Below, one piece after another: positions 25,554 through 35,367 of a stretch of 64,000 bases of DNA. Source of the stretch: Austropuccinia psidii (Eukaryota; Basidiomycota; Pucciniomycetes; Pucciniales; Sphaerophragmiaceae); NCBI GenBank assembly GCA_023105745.1, contig JALGQZ010000009.1, forward strand, positions 16,540,564 through 16,604,563. Direction: 5' to 3'. A program made the position numbers and the translations under genes. The notes under the pieces are model-generated. The model did no database searches and was not told the origin of the DNA. It was given only the letters and a program-made list of their open reading frames with translations. The number at the start of each line of letters is the position of its first letter. The stretch's first letter is position 1.

Positions 25554-27987
25554 TCACGCAGTTAATGATTTTTTCTTTTCTTGGACCTATTGGTGATTGG
25601 AATATGGCATTCCCATAAGGAAGGATTTCAGAATAGTAATACAATCAAGTGAAAGATGAGCTTGAAAGGTACCTTCCGCATGTTGACCTCAACTGAATGA
25701 GGAGTGATATAGTGGATGACCTGTACAGGTCGTTGTTGGCCAATACGATGTAGACGATCAACAGCCTGAGCCTCAATGGCTGGGTTCCAATTGGGCTCCT
25801 GGAAATGTGGATGTCAGGGTCCAAAAATCAGGGGAGAATTTTGGGGGGGAAACTCACCATTAAATAGACTATATTAGCACAAGTTATATTGAGGCCAGTT
25901 CCAGCCGCGGCAATGGATGCAATGAGTACTTCACATTCAGGATTATTGAAGAAATTCTCAAGTGCCTTGTCCTGCGCTTGTGGTGTATTTGTTCCATCAA
26001 TTCGTGCTGAAAGGATAGAGTGATGGGCAAGAGCAATACCAATTCTACAATATAAAAAAGTCAGATGGAGTCAATTGGTAATGGATGCATATTAGAATTA
26101 ACGCACAAATCTAGAAATTGGGTCCATTGGGTATAAACAACCGATTTGGTTGGACCACACCTTGTTTGTTTGTTCTTCATTAAGCTTTGTAGGAGGTGTG
26201 CAATTTTACTACTCGTCATGCATGTTTCCACATCCACAATAGTTCGTGTGATTGTTGGCGATTTATCCTGAGTGCTCCTGCCCTCGGGGTCTTCCAACTC
26301 CGCCTCTGCAATTGTGTTAAGCATGATGTGATGGTTACAACATATTCGCAGCTTATTAATATTTCTGAAAAACTCTCCTGGTCATTTGCTTTGGGATGAT
26401 AGGAATTCTTCATATAATGTGGAATATTCTTGCTGCATGGTTGGGTTGAGTGGGAGCAGCTCATAATGATGGCTAATAGTGGGGAGGGATTCGAGATGTG
26501 TGGTTTTGGTGCGGCGCAAACTTAAATGCCGCAATGCCAAATGCAAAATATCATTGCAACCTTTTGAAAGACTACTCAGGATGAATGGTGACCAGTTATC
26601 TTGATCGGCGCTCTGTGGTTGAGTGATGAATGATATTATGCCCAAAAGGTCATAAATGGTGTTGTGAATAGGTGTGCCTGTTAAGCATATTCGACGGGAT
26701 GAAAGGAGGCTATTAATGGCACGGTGAGTGGCAGTGTATTGAGAGCGAATATAGCTATAAGAGGGGGCAAGGGTTATTGGATATAAAAGGTAATTTGAAT
26801 CATTTAAGATCAGAGACTTACTGTGCTTCATCCAAAATTATACGATGCCAATTGATTTGAAAAATTAATGATGTAGAGGTATTGGTTTGCTTAAATTCTT
26901 GGGTGATAGTATTATAAGAAGTGATGATGATATCATATTTTAAGATGTCGTCTTTGGATAATGAGTGACGAGTGGGACCATGGTAGATTTTGGAATGCAG
27001 CGCTCCAGCCTGAGCATGCTTGGATATTTCTGATTGCCAGTTGGTAATTAAGCGAGGGGGGCAGATGATCATGGTGGGCGTGGAGCGATGGGGGTTTGCA
27101 ATCATCCGCTCCTTGGAGGTACCAATTAGAGCAATGGCCTGAATGGTTTTACCTAATCCCATATCATCCGCGAGCAGTCCTCCAAGAGGGGTATTGGTCA
27201 AAAGGGATTCAAATGAGCTAATGACCTTGTTTGTAATAATGTGCCTGGCATTGAAAGTGGATCCTGGGGGTGAGGTGGCCCAAAGGTTACGGGCTGATTG
27301 GCCATTGGGGATTTCTCGATCCCAGAGAAAAGCTAGTCCGGTCTTTTGATGAGGGAGGAGGGGGGTTTGAATAATGGCATGGGGCGGGGTCATCATGGGG
27401 AGGTCTGATCCACTGGGTAATTGTATCAGTTTTTGCTTGGAAATCAATGATGAAACAGCAGGATATGAAGCAGGCGTCGAGTTTGAAGCGGGAAATGTCG
27501 GAGTAAAGAGTTGACATTGACAATGAGTAGTACAGTCATATTCTTTGGGCATTTTAAGCTTGAAATCCTATGTTCGAAAGCTTTCCATTATGAACAAAAT
27601 GTTTGGATACCATGTGAAGAACATCAATGCTAGATTGGGTTTCTGGGATGAGGAGGGATCATTTGCATCAGTCATAAATACTCCCTCAACAAATAATATT
27701 TGAGTAGGATTGGATTGGCAATTTTCAATCCATGCCCCACCAGGACCACAGTGCATGAACGTTTTTGGTGCCCCAAGGAATGGTATCAACGTTTGGGAAA
27801 GGGTTCCCGGGAGAGAGCCAATAGCATGCTGGTGATTGGGGAGATATACGAATATGTTGTGTTGATTGTGCCAAAGGATAATCCAAGAACCTAAGTGGGA
27901 ATTCTCAGGCTTTAAGGTTATATCACTATTTATTTGAATACAAATATTAATCATCCCAATGCAAAGTGGTTGTGAAGGGGTTGACAT
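25554..27987 (-). CDS. SNF2-family ATPase/helicase (two in-frame stops)
   Basis: A Swi2/Snf2 chromatin-remodelling or DNA-translocase ATPase. Exons 27987-26822, 26754-26107, 26044-25858, 25798-25673 and 25586-25554 join in phase to 720 codons. Motifs in order: LLPHQKTGLAFLW; Walker A DMGLGKT (Lys 280); TMIICPPRLITNW; DIIITSYNT; DEAH (386-389), created exactly by removing a 67-bp intron; CLTGTPIHN; LRRTK; NKLRICCNH; KSVVYTQWTQFLDL; SARIDG; IAAAGTGLN; WNPAIEAQAVDRLHRIGQ (about 671-688); and a terminal QEKKKSL. There is no RING insertion, unlike Rad5/HLTF. TAG at codon 140 (27568-27570) and TGA at codon 513 (26382-26384) break the frame, so this copy is probably inactive unless read through. Cargo of the CACTA element, convergent with the 623-aa gene. 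Confidence 0.9.
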
Positions 27988-28352
27988 GATGGCTATGTTA
28001 AATTATTTGGGGACAGTTGGGAATTATATGATTGGGAAGGGTTAGCTAAAGGTAATGAAGAGGAATAAGCGCAGGTGGGGAACTTATATGAGCGGCAGCA
28101 ACAGGCCAAAAGGGGGATGGCCTGTGGTTACGTGCATGGTCTGGATGGGGGTGGGCGTCTTGGGCTGATAATTTTCATATCCAATTTGGGGCATATATCA
28201 AGGCAAGGTGGCCAAAATGTGGGTGCACCGATATGACTGCTGGATCTGCAGCAAGGTACAAAACCCTTGGTGGAACAAGGTTGACATTAGCATATCCGAA
28301 ATTGGGTGGGTTGTAGCAACTTATTGTGGAGGGCATATCAGAGGCATGCAGT

Positions 28353-28380
28353 CATGTTCGCTGGTGTGACAGCAAACATG
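28353..28380. promoter_or_regulatory. Palindrome P2 upstream of SNF2
   Basis: A 28-bp imperfect palindrome, arms CATGTT.GCTG and CAGC.AACATG, about 370 bp upstream of the SNF2 start. Same family as P1 and P3 by the outer TGT...ACA and inner GCTGG core. Confidence 0.4.
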
Positions 28381-28493
28381 GATGCATATATATCTTCCCC
28401 AGGTTAATTGTAGCACAGGGACCTACTGGGCAATGTTGGCCGTTTCAAAGGGCAATCTCACTGTGGGGATGTTTGTGTGTGGGCGGGTGAGAT

Positions 28494-28519
28494 ATGTTTG
28501 GTGGCGTGCCACCGAACAT
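28494..28519. promoter_or_regulatory. Palindrome P3 upstream of SNF2
   Basis: A 26-bp palindrome ATGTT.GGTGGC-GT-GCCACC.AACAT with one mismatched pair in the arms. It lies about 510 bp upstream of the SNF2 start and 140 bp from P2. Confidence 0.5.
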
Positions 28520-29721
28520 GACTTTGGTTTTGCGTGAAGTTTTTTGATGACTGATTCCAACTAGGCTTCAGGGGGGGAAGTGTGGCATGATCAAACGGGG
28601 CACCGACCGTGAGGCATGATCCACATCTACATTCACCCCTATTGCGTTTGAGGAGGCTACTATTCTCCAGAGATTGGGATCGCGGTCTTTGCCTCACGCA
28701 TGAACAAAACTCCGGAGAAAGAGGCCACCCACCCAAGGGAATTTCTGGCTGGAAGCCAGGTGCCAAAACTTGCGCGGGGCGTGTGAGAACGTGAAGAAAA
28801 TAACCCGCGATGGGAGATACCCACGCAAACATAACCAGCCTCAGCAATCATAGGCTGGGATTATTCTGATGTGGATGAGGCTGAAGCAAATCCACACTGA
28901 TTGGCCTCAGGTTTCAACGCGCGAGCAGGTGAGCGTCTGCAGTCAAGCTGACCACCCGACCAAGAAACTAGCCGGTCGGAACACTGGCAGTAAAATGTCT
29001 TCCAGGCGTGTGAAAGTTGCCTGTGTATGACCCGTTGGGGGGTGCGTATGAAAGCGTGTGGCTGCCCGACAATGAGCACGCGCAATGAACAAGCAGGGCC
29101 AGTCATTGTTGGCCCCGACCATGGCACCGGAGTGAATCCACTGTTTGTGTATTACCCAAATAATAAGTCATCCCATTATGACCCACTTTCATTAACTCGG
29201 ATTACACCTGCGTCTATGCCATTGTTAGGCAGAGCTCTGCAAAAAGGTGCACCAAAGGGATGCAGTTGAGATATATGACTCAATGGCTTGACGCGATTTT
29301 CATGTTACATTTCTGAACAGCTTTTGCTCTGCCCCGCAGCATACATTTACACAGGTGTACTGCGTACTACAGTGTTGGCTGTACAGATCATGAAGGTGTT
29401 ATACTACTTGAGCCTGCATGCATATAGCGAATGTGCATGCACCTTCCGATCGTTTGCATATACGTAGCTCATGTGCCACATGCTCAGCATTGTGTTTCAC
29501 CCGATTTGCACACGCAAGCTGAGCATATCATGGTCAAAAGCACCGTGTGAAAGTGCTCAGTAAAGCCATGGAATGAACTATTTTTGCAATAGTTCATTGG
29601 AAGGCTCAGTTTGGAGCACTTCACCAAAGCGTGTGAAATGCTGCACCTGGCTGAAATGTCACCCGATGCTGTGCCAAATGCTCAGATTGTGGGCATACAA
29701 AAACGACTGAGCAATGGCTCA

Positions 29722-30430
29722 GCATGGTGCATTTCATATTCTTATATTGCTTGTTCAATTACTGTGCAATTAAAATGTTCAGCCACTGAGCATTTCAATT
29801 ATGACCCAAAAGCAAACCTGAGCAATGGGGTAGGCAAGCTCACACTGTATTCACTTGCTTTACAGCCCCCCCCTTTGTTCAAAGACTATCACCAGGCCAT
29901 ACGGCCGGTGATCTTGCCGCGGACACTTGTGACCCAATGCACCGGGTGCATTTCTGCATGGGTCACTTGTGCATTCCACCCACAATGCACATTCAACAAG
30001 GGCCTTACGACCACCCTCCCGGGTGATCGGGTGGCTATTTAAGGAAAGAAAGGGGATTTGACTCAGCTTCACAATTTAATAAATTGCAATACTCAGTGGT
30101 GCATTTGATATTGTTATATCAATTGTTCAATTACTGTGCAATTCAAATGCTCAGCCACTGAGCATTTCAATTATGACCCAAAAGCAAACCTGAGCAATGG
30201 GTAGAGGCAAGATCATGCTGTATTCACTTGTCTTACAGCCCCCCCCTTTGTTCAAAGACTATCACCAGGCCATAAGGCCGGTGATCTTGCCGCGGTCACT
30301 TGTGCATTGCACCCACAATGCACAATCAATAAGGGCCTCACGACCACCCTCCTGGGTGATCGGGTGGCAATTTAAGGAAACAAAGGGGATTTGACTCAGC
30401 TTGACAATTCAATAAATTGCAATACTCAGC
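29722..30430. repeat. Tandem duplication (about 374 + 335 bp)
   Basis: 29722-30095 is repeated head-to-tail at 30096-30430. Both contain TTCAATTACTGTGCAATT, AGCCACTGAGCATTTCAA, a run of seven or more C before TTTGTTCAAAGAC, and end in AATAAATTGCAATACTCAG. The second copy lacks an internal segment of about 40 bp around ATGCACCGGGTGCAT. It ends directly upstream of the putative Zn2Cys6 gene promoter. Confidence 0.9.
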
Positions 30431-30580
30431 CAGACCCCCATTGTTCTTCTGCCTCACGCGAGCATTTCACTCCTCAGTTGCAGCATTCGCTGAGACTCAG
30501 CTTCCATTTTGCCCACACGCCTTGAAGCTGAGACTTTTGTGTGTGCTGCAACTGCTGAGATCGTCTCAGCTTCACCATGG

Positions 30581-30588
30581 TATAAAAG
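30581..30588 (+). promoter_or_regulatory. Candidate TATA box for the Zn2Cys6 gene
   Basis: TATAAAAG lies about 430 bp before the ATG at 31011 and is followed by a pyrimidine-rich leader. A branch-point-like TTACTAAC near 30982 and TTTTTAG ending at 31010, exactly before the ATG, indicate a 5' untranslated-region intron. This accounts for the long distance. Confidence 0.5.
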
Positions 30589-31010
30589 ACCATCTTCACA
30601 CGACACGCACTTCACTTTCTTTCTCACCCGCTCCACTTTGTTCAACCTCACCCGCGTTTGTCCTTCTTGTGCGTATTCCCCTTCGTCTTCCTGCCTTTCT
30701 ATTTTTGTCTTTTGCACTCCACTAAACCCACTTCCCTTCCTTTTGCCTGTTTGTTTATTCTTCTGATCCATTCAGAACCTCACTTCTATCCACCTCGTGC
30801 GTTACCTCTTTTTTAAACTTTTGTCGACATTACATACCGATATTAATACTTATTTTTCTTCACGACTCTTTTCCAGACTTTTAAAACCTTCGGACTAGAG
30901 CGTTCTTATTTTGTTTCCGATTTAAATTTATAATTCATCGTACGTCTTCATTTTTTCTCTTTATTGTTTACTTTGTATTCAGTTACTAACCTCAATTGTT
31001 TTGTTTTTAG

Positions 31011-32361
31011 ATGTCATGCACTTTATGCACCAAGCGGGGTATCCCCTGCATTCGCTCCTCAACGACGAACGACGCTTGTGATGCTTGCCGACAAGCACAC
31101 AAGAAATGTTCGTTCGTTGTCCGCCCCTTCCGACCACGAGGCCAGAGGACTTCCCGCCCAAGACGCCCTCGCGAGGACTCCTTTGTGGTCGACGATGATG
31201 AAACCATTTCCGAGCGCCAATGGACGCCGGGCCCCCAAACAGGCCAACGGGAACGATTCCGGAAGATCAGCCCTGTCCCCTCAAGTATTGATTTGTCCAC
31301 TCCCCCTCCTAGGCCACCATCCGATGGTCACTTCACTCCTCGACCGGAGCAAAGTGATTATCCGGCTGATGAAGGATGGCGATGGCGAGAGGACATTCAA
31401 ACTTGGGCTGATCGTCACCGATGGGATTCAAACGCCAAAGTAAGTTTTCTTTCTCCTCCTTATCTCATTTCTCTTTGCGCAATAATACTGACTTTTTTCC
31501 ATTTCTCATAGAACAAAACCCCCCGAATCTCCCGTGCCTAGTTTGCCTTGCGAGCAAACCCCCCGGCAACCCACTCCAGGCCCGAGTGGCACCCGATGGT
31601 CTGAGGAATTATTCCGCGGTAAGCAGCCAAAGTTTCATTTCATTTTCACTTTCACTTTCGAGTCGAGTGAACTGACTCTTACTCCTTTTCTAGAACCCTC
31701 CCGAACGGAAGAGCCACCTATTCCTCGCCCGAGTCCAACGTCCCAACAACCTGAGGACGATACGACTCATGAGCCAGAACCCAAGGTGGCTCCTACGCAA
31801 TCCACGGAGGAAGCTTATGGTAAGTCACCCCTTCTTTCTCTCTTCGATCCATTTACCCTTTTCCTCATTTTTTCTTCGACCGTCTCCAGATCGTCCCGCC
31901 ACTCCTCGCTCGATCATCATCATCGACGATACGCCCGTCGGATCCCCCCTTCCCCATCCCCCTTCTTCTTACCCGACTTGCCCACCTTCCCCTTCCATTC
32001 CCCCCCCTCCACTCCAACCCCGGTTCCCTCCCCAGAGATCCCTTCCAGTGCCCCTGAGAACCCCAACGCCTCCTCCCCCCCGGTGCCAAGCTCCTCTCAT
32101 TCCCACGATGAAGCTCGCCAGGAATTCACCGAACTGCGACCGACCCTAATGATTCCTCGAGCCATCGTCCACGATTCGATCAACCGAATCTTGTTGGAGC
32201 ATCGTCGCTTGCTCCACATGATTCCTTTCGTGGATGCAACTCATCAAAACGAGATGCACCGGGAATTCCGGGACGAACTAAACTGCCTCCTTGCCCAGGC
32301 ACTGGAGGCTTATCCAAAGGAGGACATAACCGGGATAGTCTCCAAATTCCTCGAAAAATAA
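31011..32361 (+). pseudogene. Zn(II)2Cys6-cluster DNA-binding protein, frame-disrupted
   Basis: The first exon (31011-31439) encodes CTLC...C...CDAC...C with spacing C-x2-C-x6-C-x9-C-x2-C-x6-C at residues 3-33, the fungal Zn2Cys6 binuclear cluster of DNA-binding transcription factors. Pro/Arg/Ser-rich, probably disordered sequence follows. Introns 31440-31511, 31619-31693 and 31820-31889 have GTAAG donors and AG acceptors; the last two join in phase. The first junction leaves exon 2 one base out of phase (an extra base around 31530 would explain it). After 31890 the spliced frame (IIIIDDTPVG) stops at 32149, while a helical, protein-like C-terminus ending SKFLEK is open to 32361 in another frame, so a second shift in a C-run is likely. 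I associate this family with many copies in Austropuccinia. DNA binding is inferred from the cluster. Confidence 0.7.
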
Positions 32362-32790
32362 AAATTTAAAAAGAAAAATCCCATTATTTCCACTTTTTAT
32401 CATTTGTAATACTTTCTTTTAAATAAATTATCATTTGTAATCAATTATTATTATGTTCAAATTCTATTACATTCTTTGTTTACGTAAAAATTACTTATTT
32501 CCTCCTTAGAGAAAAACCCTGATTGCGTGAGAATTATTTTTGTAAGTGCCCCACCAAGCGTTTGAGTGAGTATTTGTTTTCGTGAACCTCTTTTTCTCAA
32601 AATGCGCCAATAGTTGCCGTTATCCTCTCCTATATTTTCTTCTTCCATGGTTTAGAGCCATATCCATTCTTAACTGTAAAAAAGCGGGAGGTTCCCGTAT
32701 GTGAGCAATCCAGTCCAGATTCGTGAAACATGGCCTTTCCTATGCTCACACGCTATTAATCTTACTCATGTATTGAATTGTTTAAATTGT
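32362..32790. other. AT-rich spacer downstream of the Zn2Cys6 gene
   Basis: It begins with A-rich sequence after the C-terminal stop (likely 3' untranslated region with AATAAA-like words near 32420) and leads into the minisatellite. No gene seen. Confidence 0.4.
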
Positions 32791-33273
32791 CTGGAGCCTT
32801 CACAAGTGTAAGGATTGGCGTGTGACTTGTCTGGAGCCTGCACAGGCGTAAGGATTGGCGTGTCAATTGTTGGGAGCCTGCACAGGCGTAAGGATTGGCG
32901 TGTGAATTCTTGGGAGCCTGCACAGGCATAAGAATTGGCGTGTGAATTGTTGGGAGCCTGCAAAGGCGTAAGAATTGGCGTGTGAATTCTTGGGATCCTG
33001 CACAGGCCAAGAAATTTTCAGCATTGTGGGGAACCCTCACAAGCGTAAGGATTGACGTGTGAATCGTCGAAAGCCTGTACAGGTGTAAGGAATTTTTAGC
33101 ATTTTTGGGAACCTTCACGAGCGTAAGGATTGGCGTGTGAGTTGTTGGGAACCTGCAAAGGCGTAAGGATTGGCGTGTGAAGCGTCGGCAGCCCGCATAG
33201 GCGTAAGGAACTTTTAGCATTGGCGGAACCTGCACAAGCATAAGGTTTTGCGTGTGAAGCATTCGCATCCTGG
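32791..33273. repeat. 40-bp minisatellite 1 of the CACTA element
   Basis: About twelve degenerate units, period 40 where regular (GGAGCCTG at 32833 and 32873). The core is CACAGGCGTAAGGATTGGCG. Long minus-strand open frames over it (repeated Tyr-Ala-Cys-Ala-Gly-Ser) are repeat artefacts. It lies next to palindrome P4 and shares a GCGTAAGGAT core with minisatellite 2. Confidence 0.9.
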
Positions 33274-33296
33274 ACAATAGCAACAAACCAGGACAG

Positions 33297-33322
33297 ATGT
33301 ACGATGGCATGCCACCGTACAT
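33297..33322. promoter_or_regulatory. Palindrome P4
   Basis: ATGTACG.TGGCATGCCA.CGTACAT, 26 bp with one mismatched pair, the clearest of the six. It lies 24 bp beyond minisatellite 1 and 20 bp from the 3' end of the dioxygenase gene. Confidence 0.5.
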
Positions 33323-33341
33323 AATCCACTTCACCCCTTTT

Positions 33342-34394
33342 TCATGTGAGACACCCCATCTCCGGTACTCGAATCCATCCAATCCTGGTGTATATTGTCC
33401 TCTGCCTTACCCCACCATTACTTACCCAACACACATGCAAATCTCCACATTCTTTGAATTGGCATGAGATTGTATTACCATCCCTGATTTGATAGCCCGC
33501 TCTCTCGGCAATCTCATAATAGCCATGGTTTTTTTGCCGCATTGTTTTTGCTAACCTGCTTGAGCATTGTGCGGACATACCCACTAGTGTCGTGCTTTCG
33601 TTGTCCTGTGCTGGATCAGTATAATGAACAAATGTACTACTGGCCCACACTACCTGAATGAGCCCATGACATGCGGATAGATCAATCCAAAAATGCTCAT
33701 TTGGGAAAATCAATTTTCCCCCTGTACACCGCTTTGACGCATCTCTTTGAATTTGGCCGGTCAGCTTATCAGCTTGAAACCACCATCCCAAAGCATACTG
33801 CAATGCATCCTTATCAACATGAGGTGCGTTTTTGAATCCATTCATGGTGAAAGTGAGTGCGGAAGCGAACTCGAATGCACCCTGATTTGCCGGAATATTG
33901 CCTTCATAGTTGACTTGATCAAAAGACAGAACCCCCAATGAATTGTAGGAATGTTGAATCTTCTCAAATAAATTATCCCCAACATATCGTAAGGATTGAC
34001 CTAGAATGCAACCCACCGAGCTAAGATTGGCAACTCGGTTCCGCCATTCATCTTTTGCATTTTCAATTTTTCCACCACTTCCATACAGACCAAATTGTTC
34101 ATTCTTCGTGGTGCATTTGCGCCACCCAATCGCGAACATAAATCCCTCCAGTAATGCTCCATTTGTTGCAATAGGGTCAGTGAACCTCTTTTCGCGAAAT
34201 AGGAATTGTGATAATTCATCCCATTGATCGACCTCGACTTCACTCATTGTTGTGAATGGTCGGAATTCGACAAGGGCAATGAGTAATCCGGTTGAAGAGA
34301 GAATTGCCACACGGCCAAAGTGAATGTGTTTGATCTGATCGACATCCACAACCCTCCATATTTCACTTGGGGTCATATTTGCTGATACTGGCAT
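33342..34394 (-). CDS. TET/JBP-like 2-oxoglutarate/Fe(II) dioxygenase
   Basis: Single-exon frame of 350 aa with no disruption. It matches what I know of the fungal Tet-like 2OG-Fe(II) oxygenase family: MFAIGWRK (86-93), FTMNGFKNAPHVDKDA with the Fe-binding H-x-D at His192/Asp194, ALGWWFQADKLTG, CTGGKLIFP, FWIDLSACHGLIQVVW (His243), and FVHYTDPAQDNESTT followed by GMSAQ. His243 or His257 is the likely third iron ligand, with Arg280 a candidate for 2OG binding. TET/JBP enzymes oxidise the methyl group of 5-methylcytosine (TET) or thymine (JBP) in DNA. Fungal members are expanded and linked to DNA transposons. The start is the first ATG and gives the N-terminal GRVAILSSTG...VEF segment expected of the family. 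It lies alone on minus, with a TA-rich tract and P5 upstream. The substrate here is inferred. Confidence 0.85.
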   Translation of the reverse strand: MPVSANMTPSEIWRVVDVDQIKHIHFGRVAILSSTGLLIALVEFRPFTTMSEVEVDQWDELSQFLFREKRFTDPIATNGALLEGFMFAIGWRKCTTKNEQFGLYGSGGKIENAKDEWRNRVANLSSVGCILGQSLRYVGDNLFEKIQHSYNSLGVLSFDQVNYEGNIPANQGAFEFASALTFTMNGFKNAPHVDKDALQYALGWWFQADKLTGQIQRDASKRCTGGKLIFPNEHFWIDLSACHGLIQVVWASSTFVHYTDPAQDNESTTLVGMSAQCSSRLAKTMRQKNHGYYEIAERAGYQIRDGNTISCQFKECGDLHVCWVSNGGVRQRTIYTRIGWIRVPEMGCLT

Positions 34395-35367
34395 TCATAT
34401 TTGTGCTGTTGGGCGAGAGGAGGAAAACAACCTATTCATTTGGGTCGTTTTGCGCTCATTTGCCTTTTGGGATCTGCTACTATTTCCGAGTGGTTGAGGG
34501 ATCACTATGTGTTGAAGCACACAAGATATCAGATACTGCCAAGGAGCTTTCTTCGGCACACATCCTTTGACCTCCCTGTTGGAGCCCACATGACATTGGC
34601 ACAATCTGAACCGACTAAAGCCAATGTTCTTCAGTGGGGCCAATGAGGGTGCCACATAAATGTGGAAGCATATATATATATCTATATATATACACTGAGA
34701 TTAAGCGAGTAACTCACACTTTCCTTCCTCAGCCCAACGCTTTCTCGCGAGTTCCCTTTTACGCTCTTTTCCTTTTTTTGTGAATGGCATGCTTTCAGCA
34801 GAAAATGAAATGAAACCGAATGATTACTGATTTCTTAATATCACCTAAATTGGATTGCGGTGGATGAATCTTTTTTAATTGCGGCTAAAAAGAAAGCTCA
34901 CGCCTGACCTTGGCAAATTCACAATCTCAAATACCTGAACCTGAAAATTGCAGTGGATAGTGCATTATTCAATTTTACACATTGATGTTCCCGTGCAATC
35001 ACTTTCCAATCCAACCATTTGGAATCTTGCAAGCACACGCAAATGCAATTTGTATCCTGCTGCGGATCCCTAGCTATCCTAGTCCTCTTGAAAGACACAG
35101 GAACCTTTGGCCTATTATGGGCTGGCGGGAAGTGATAAACGCGACTTCCCGCAATGCCCCCGCGTGTGCTACTCGCAGGCACAACGCCTGACTCAGCTTG
35201 CGTCTTGTCGGAGTCTTTGCAATGATGTACGGAGGCATGCCTCCATACAATTAGTATTGGTACTCAGACTGTGGCATCCGGGCAGTAGTAGGATAGGAAG
35301 TCATGATTATTAAATTCATAAATCACTTTGCAAAATTCAATTACAATCTATCTAGTACAAAGCTAAT
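34395..35367. other. Upstream region of the dioxygenase gene
   Basis: No gene seen. It contains an alternating TA tract (34671-34692) about 280 bp upstream of the dioxygenase start, which could supply TATA boxes, and palindrome P5 (35226) farther out. The right end borders the 3' end of the unknown minus-strand gene. Confidence 0.4.
35226..35249. promoter_or_regulatory. Palindrome P5 upstream of the dioxygenase gene
   Basis: TGTACGGAGGC-AT-GCCTCCATACA, 24 bp with one mismatched pair, between the dioxygenase start and the 3' end of the unknown gene. Confidence 0.45.

Larger units (their letters stand above)
28000..30570. other. Geneless interior of the CACTA element
   Basis: I find no supported coding region. 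It holds palindromes P2 and P3 (28353, 28494) upstream of the SNF2 gene, a tandem duplication (29722-30430), and about twenty CTCAG/CTGAG words between 29480 and 30600. Short open frames here lack protein-like features. Confidence 0.5.

Noticed and set aside
29931..29955. ATGCACCGGGTGCAT palindrome in the tandem duplication
   Set aside because: Present in only one of the two copies and unlike the P1-P6 family, so no case for function.
32762..33382. 206-aa minus-strand frame with repeated YACAGS peptides
   Set aside because: It coincides with minisatellite 1, and its open length comes from the repeat.
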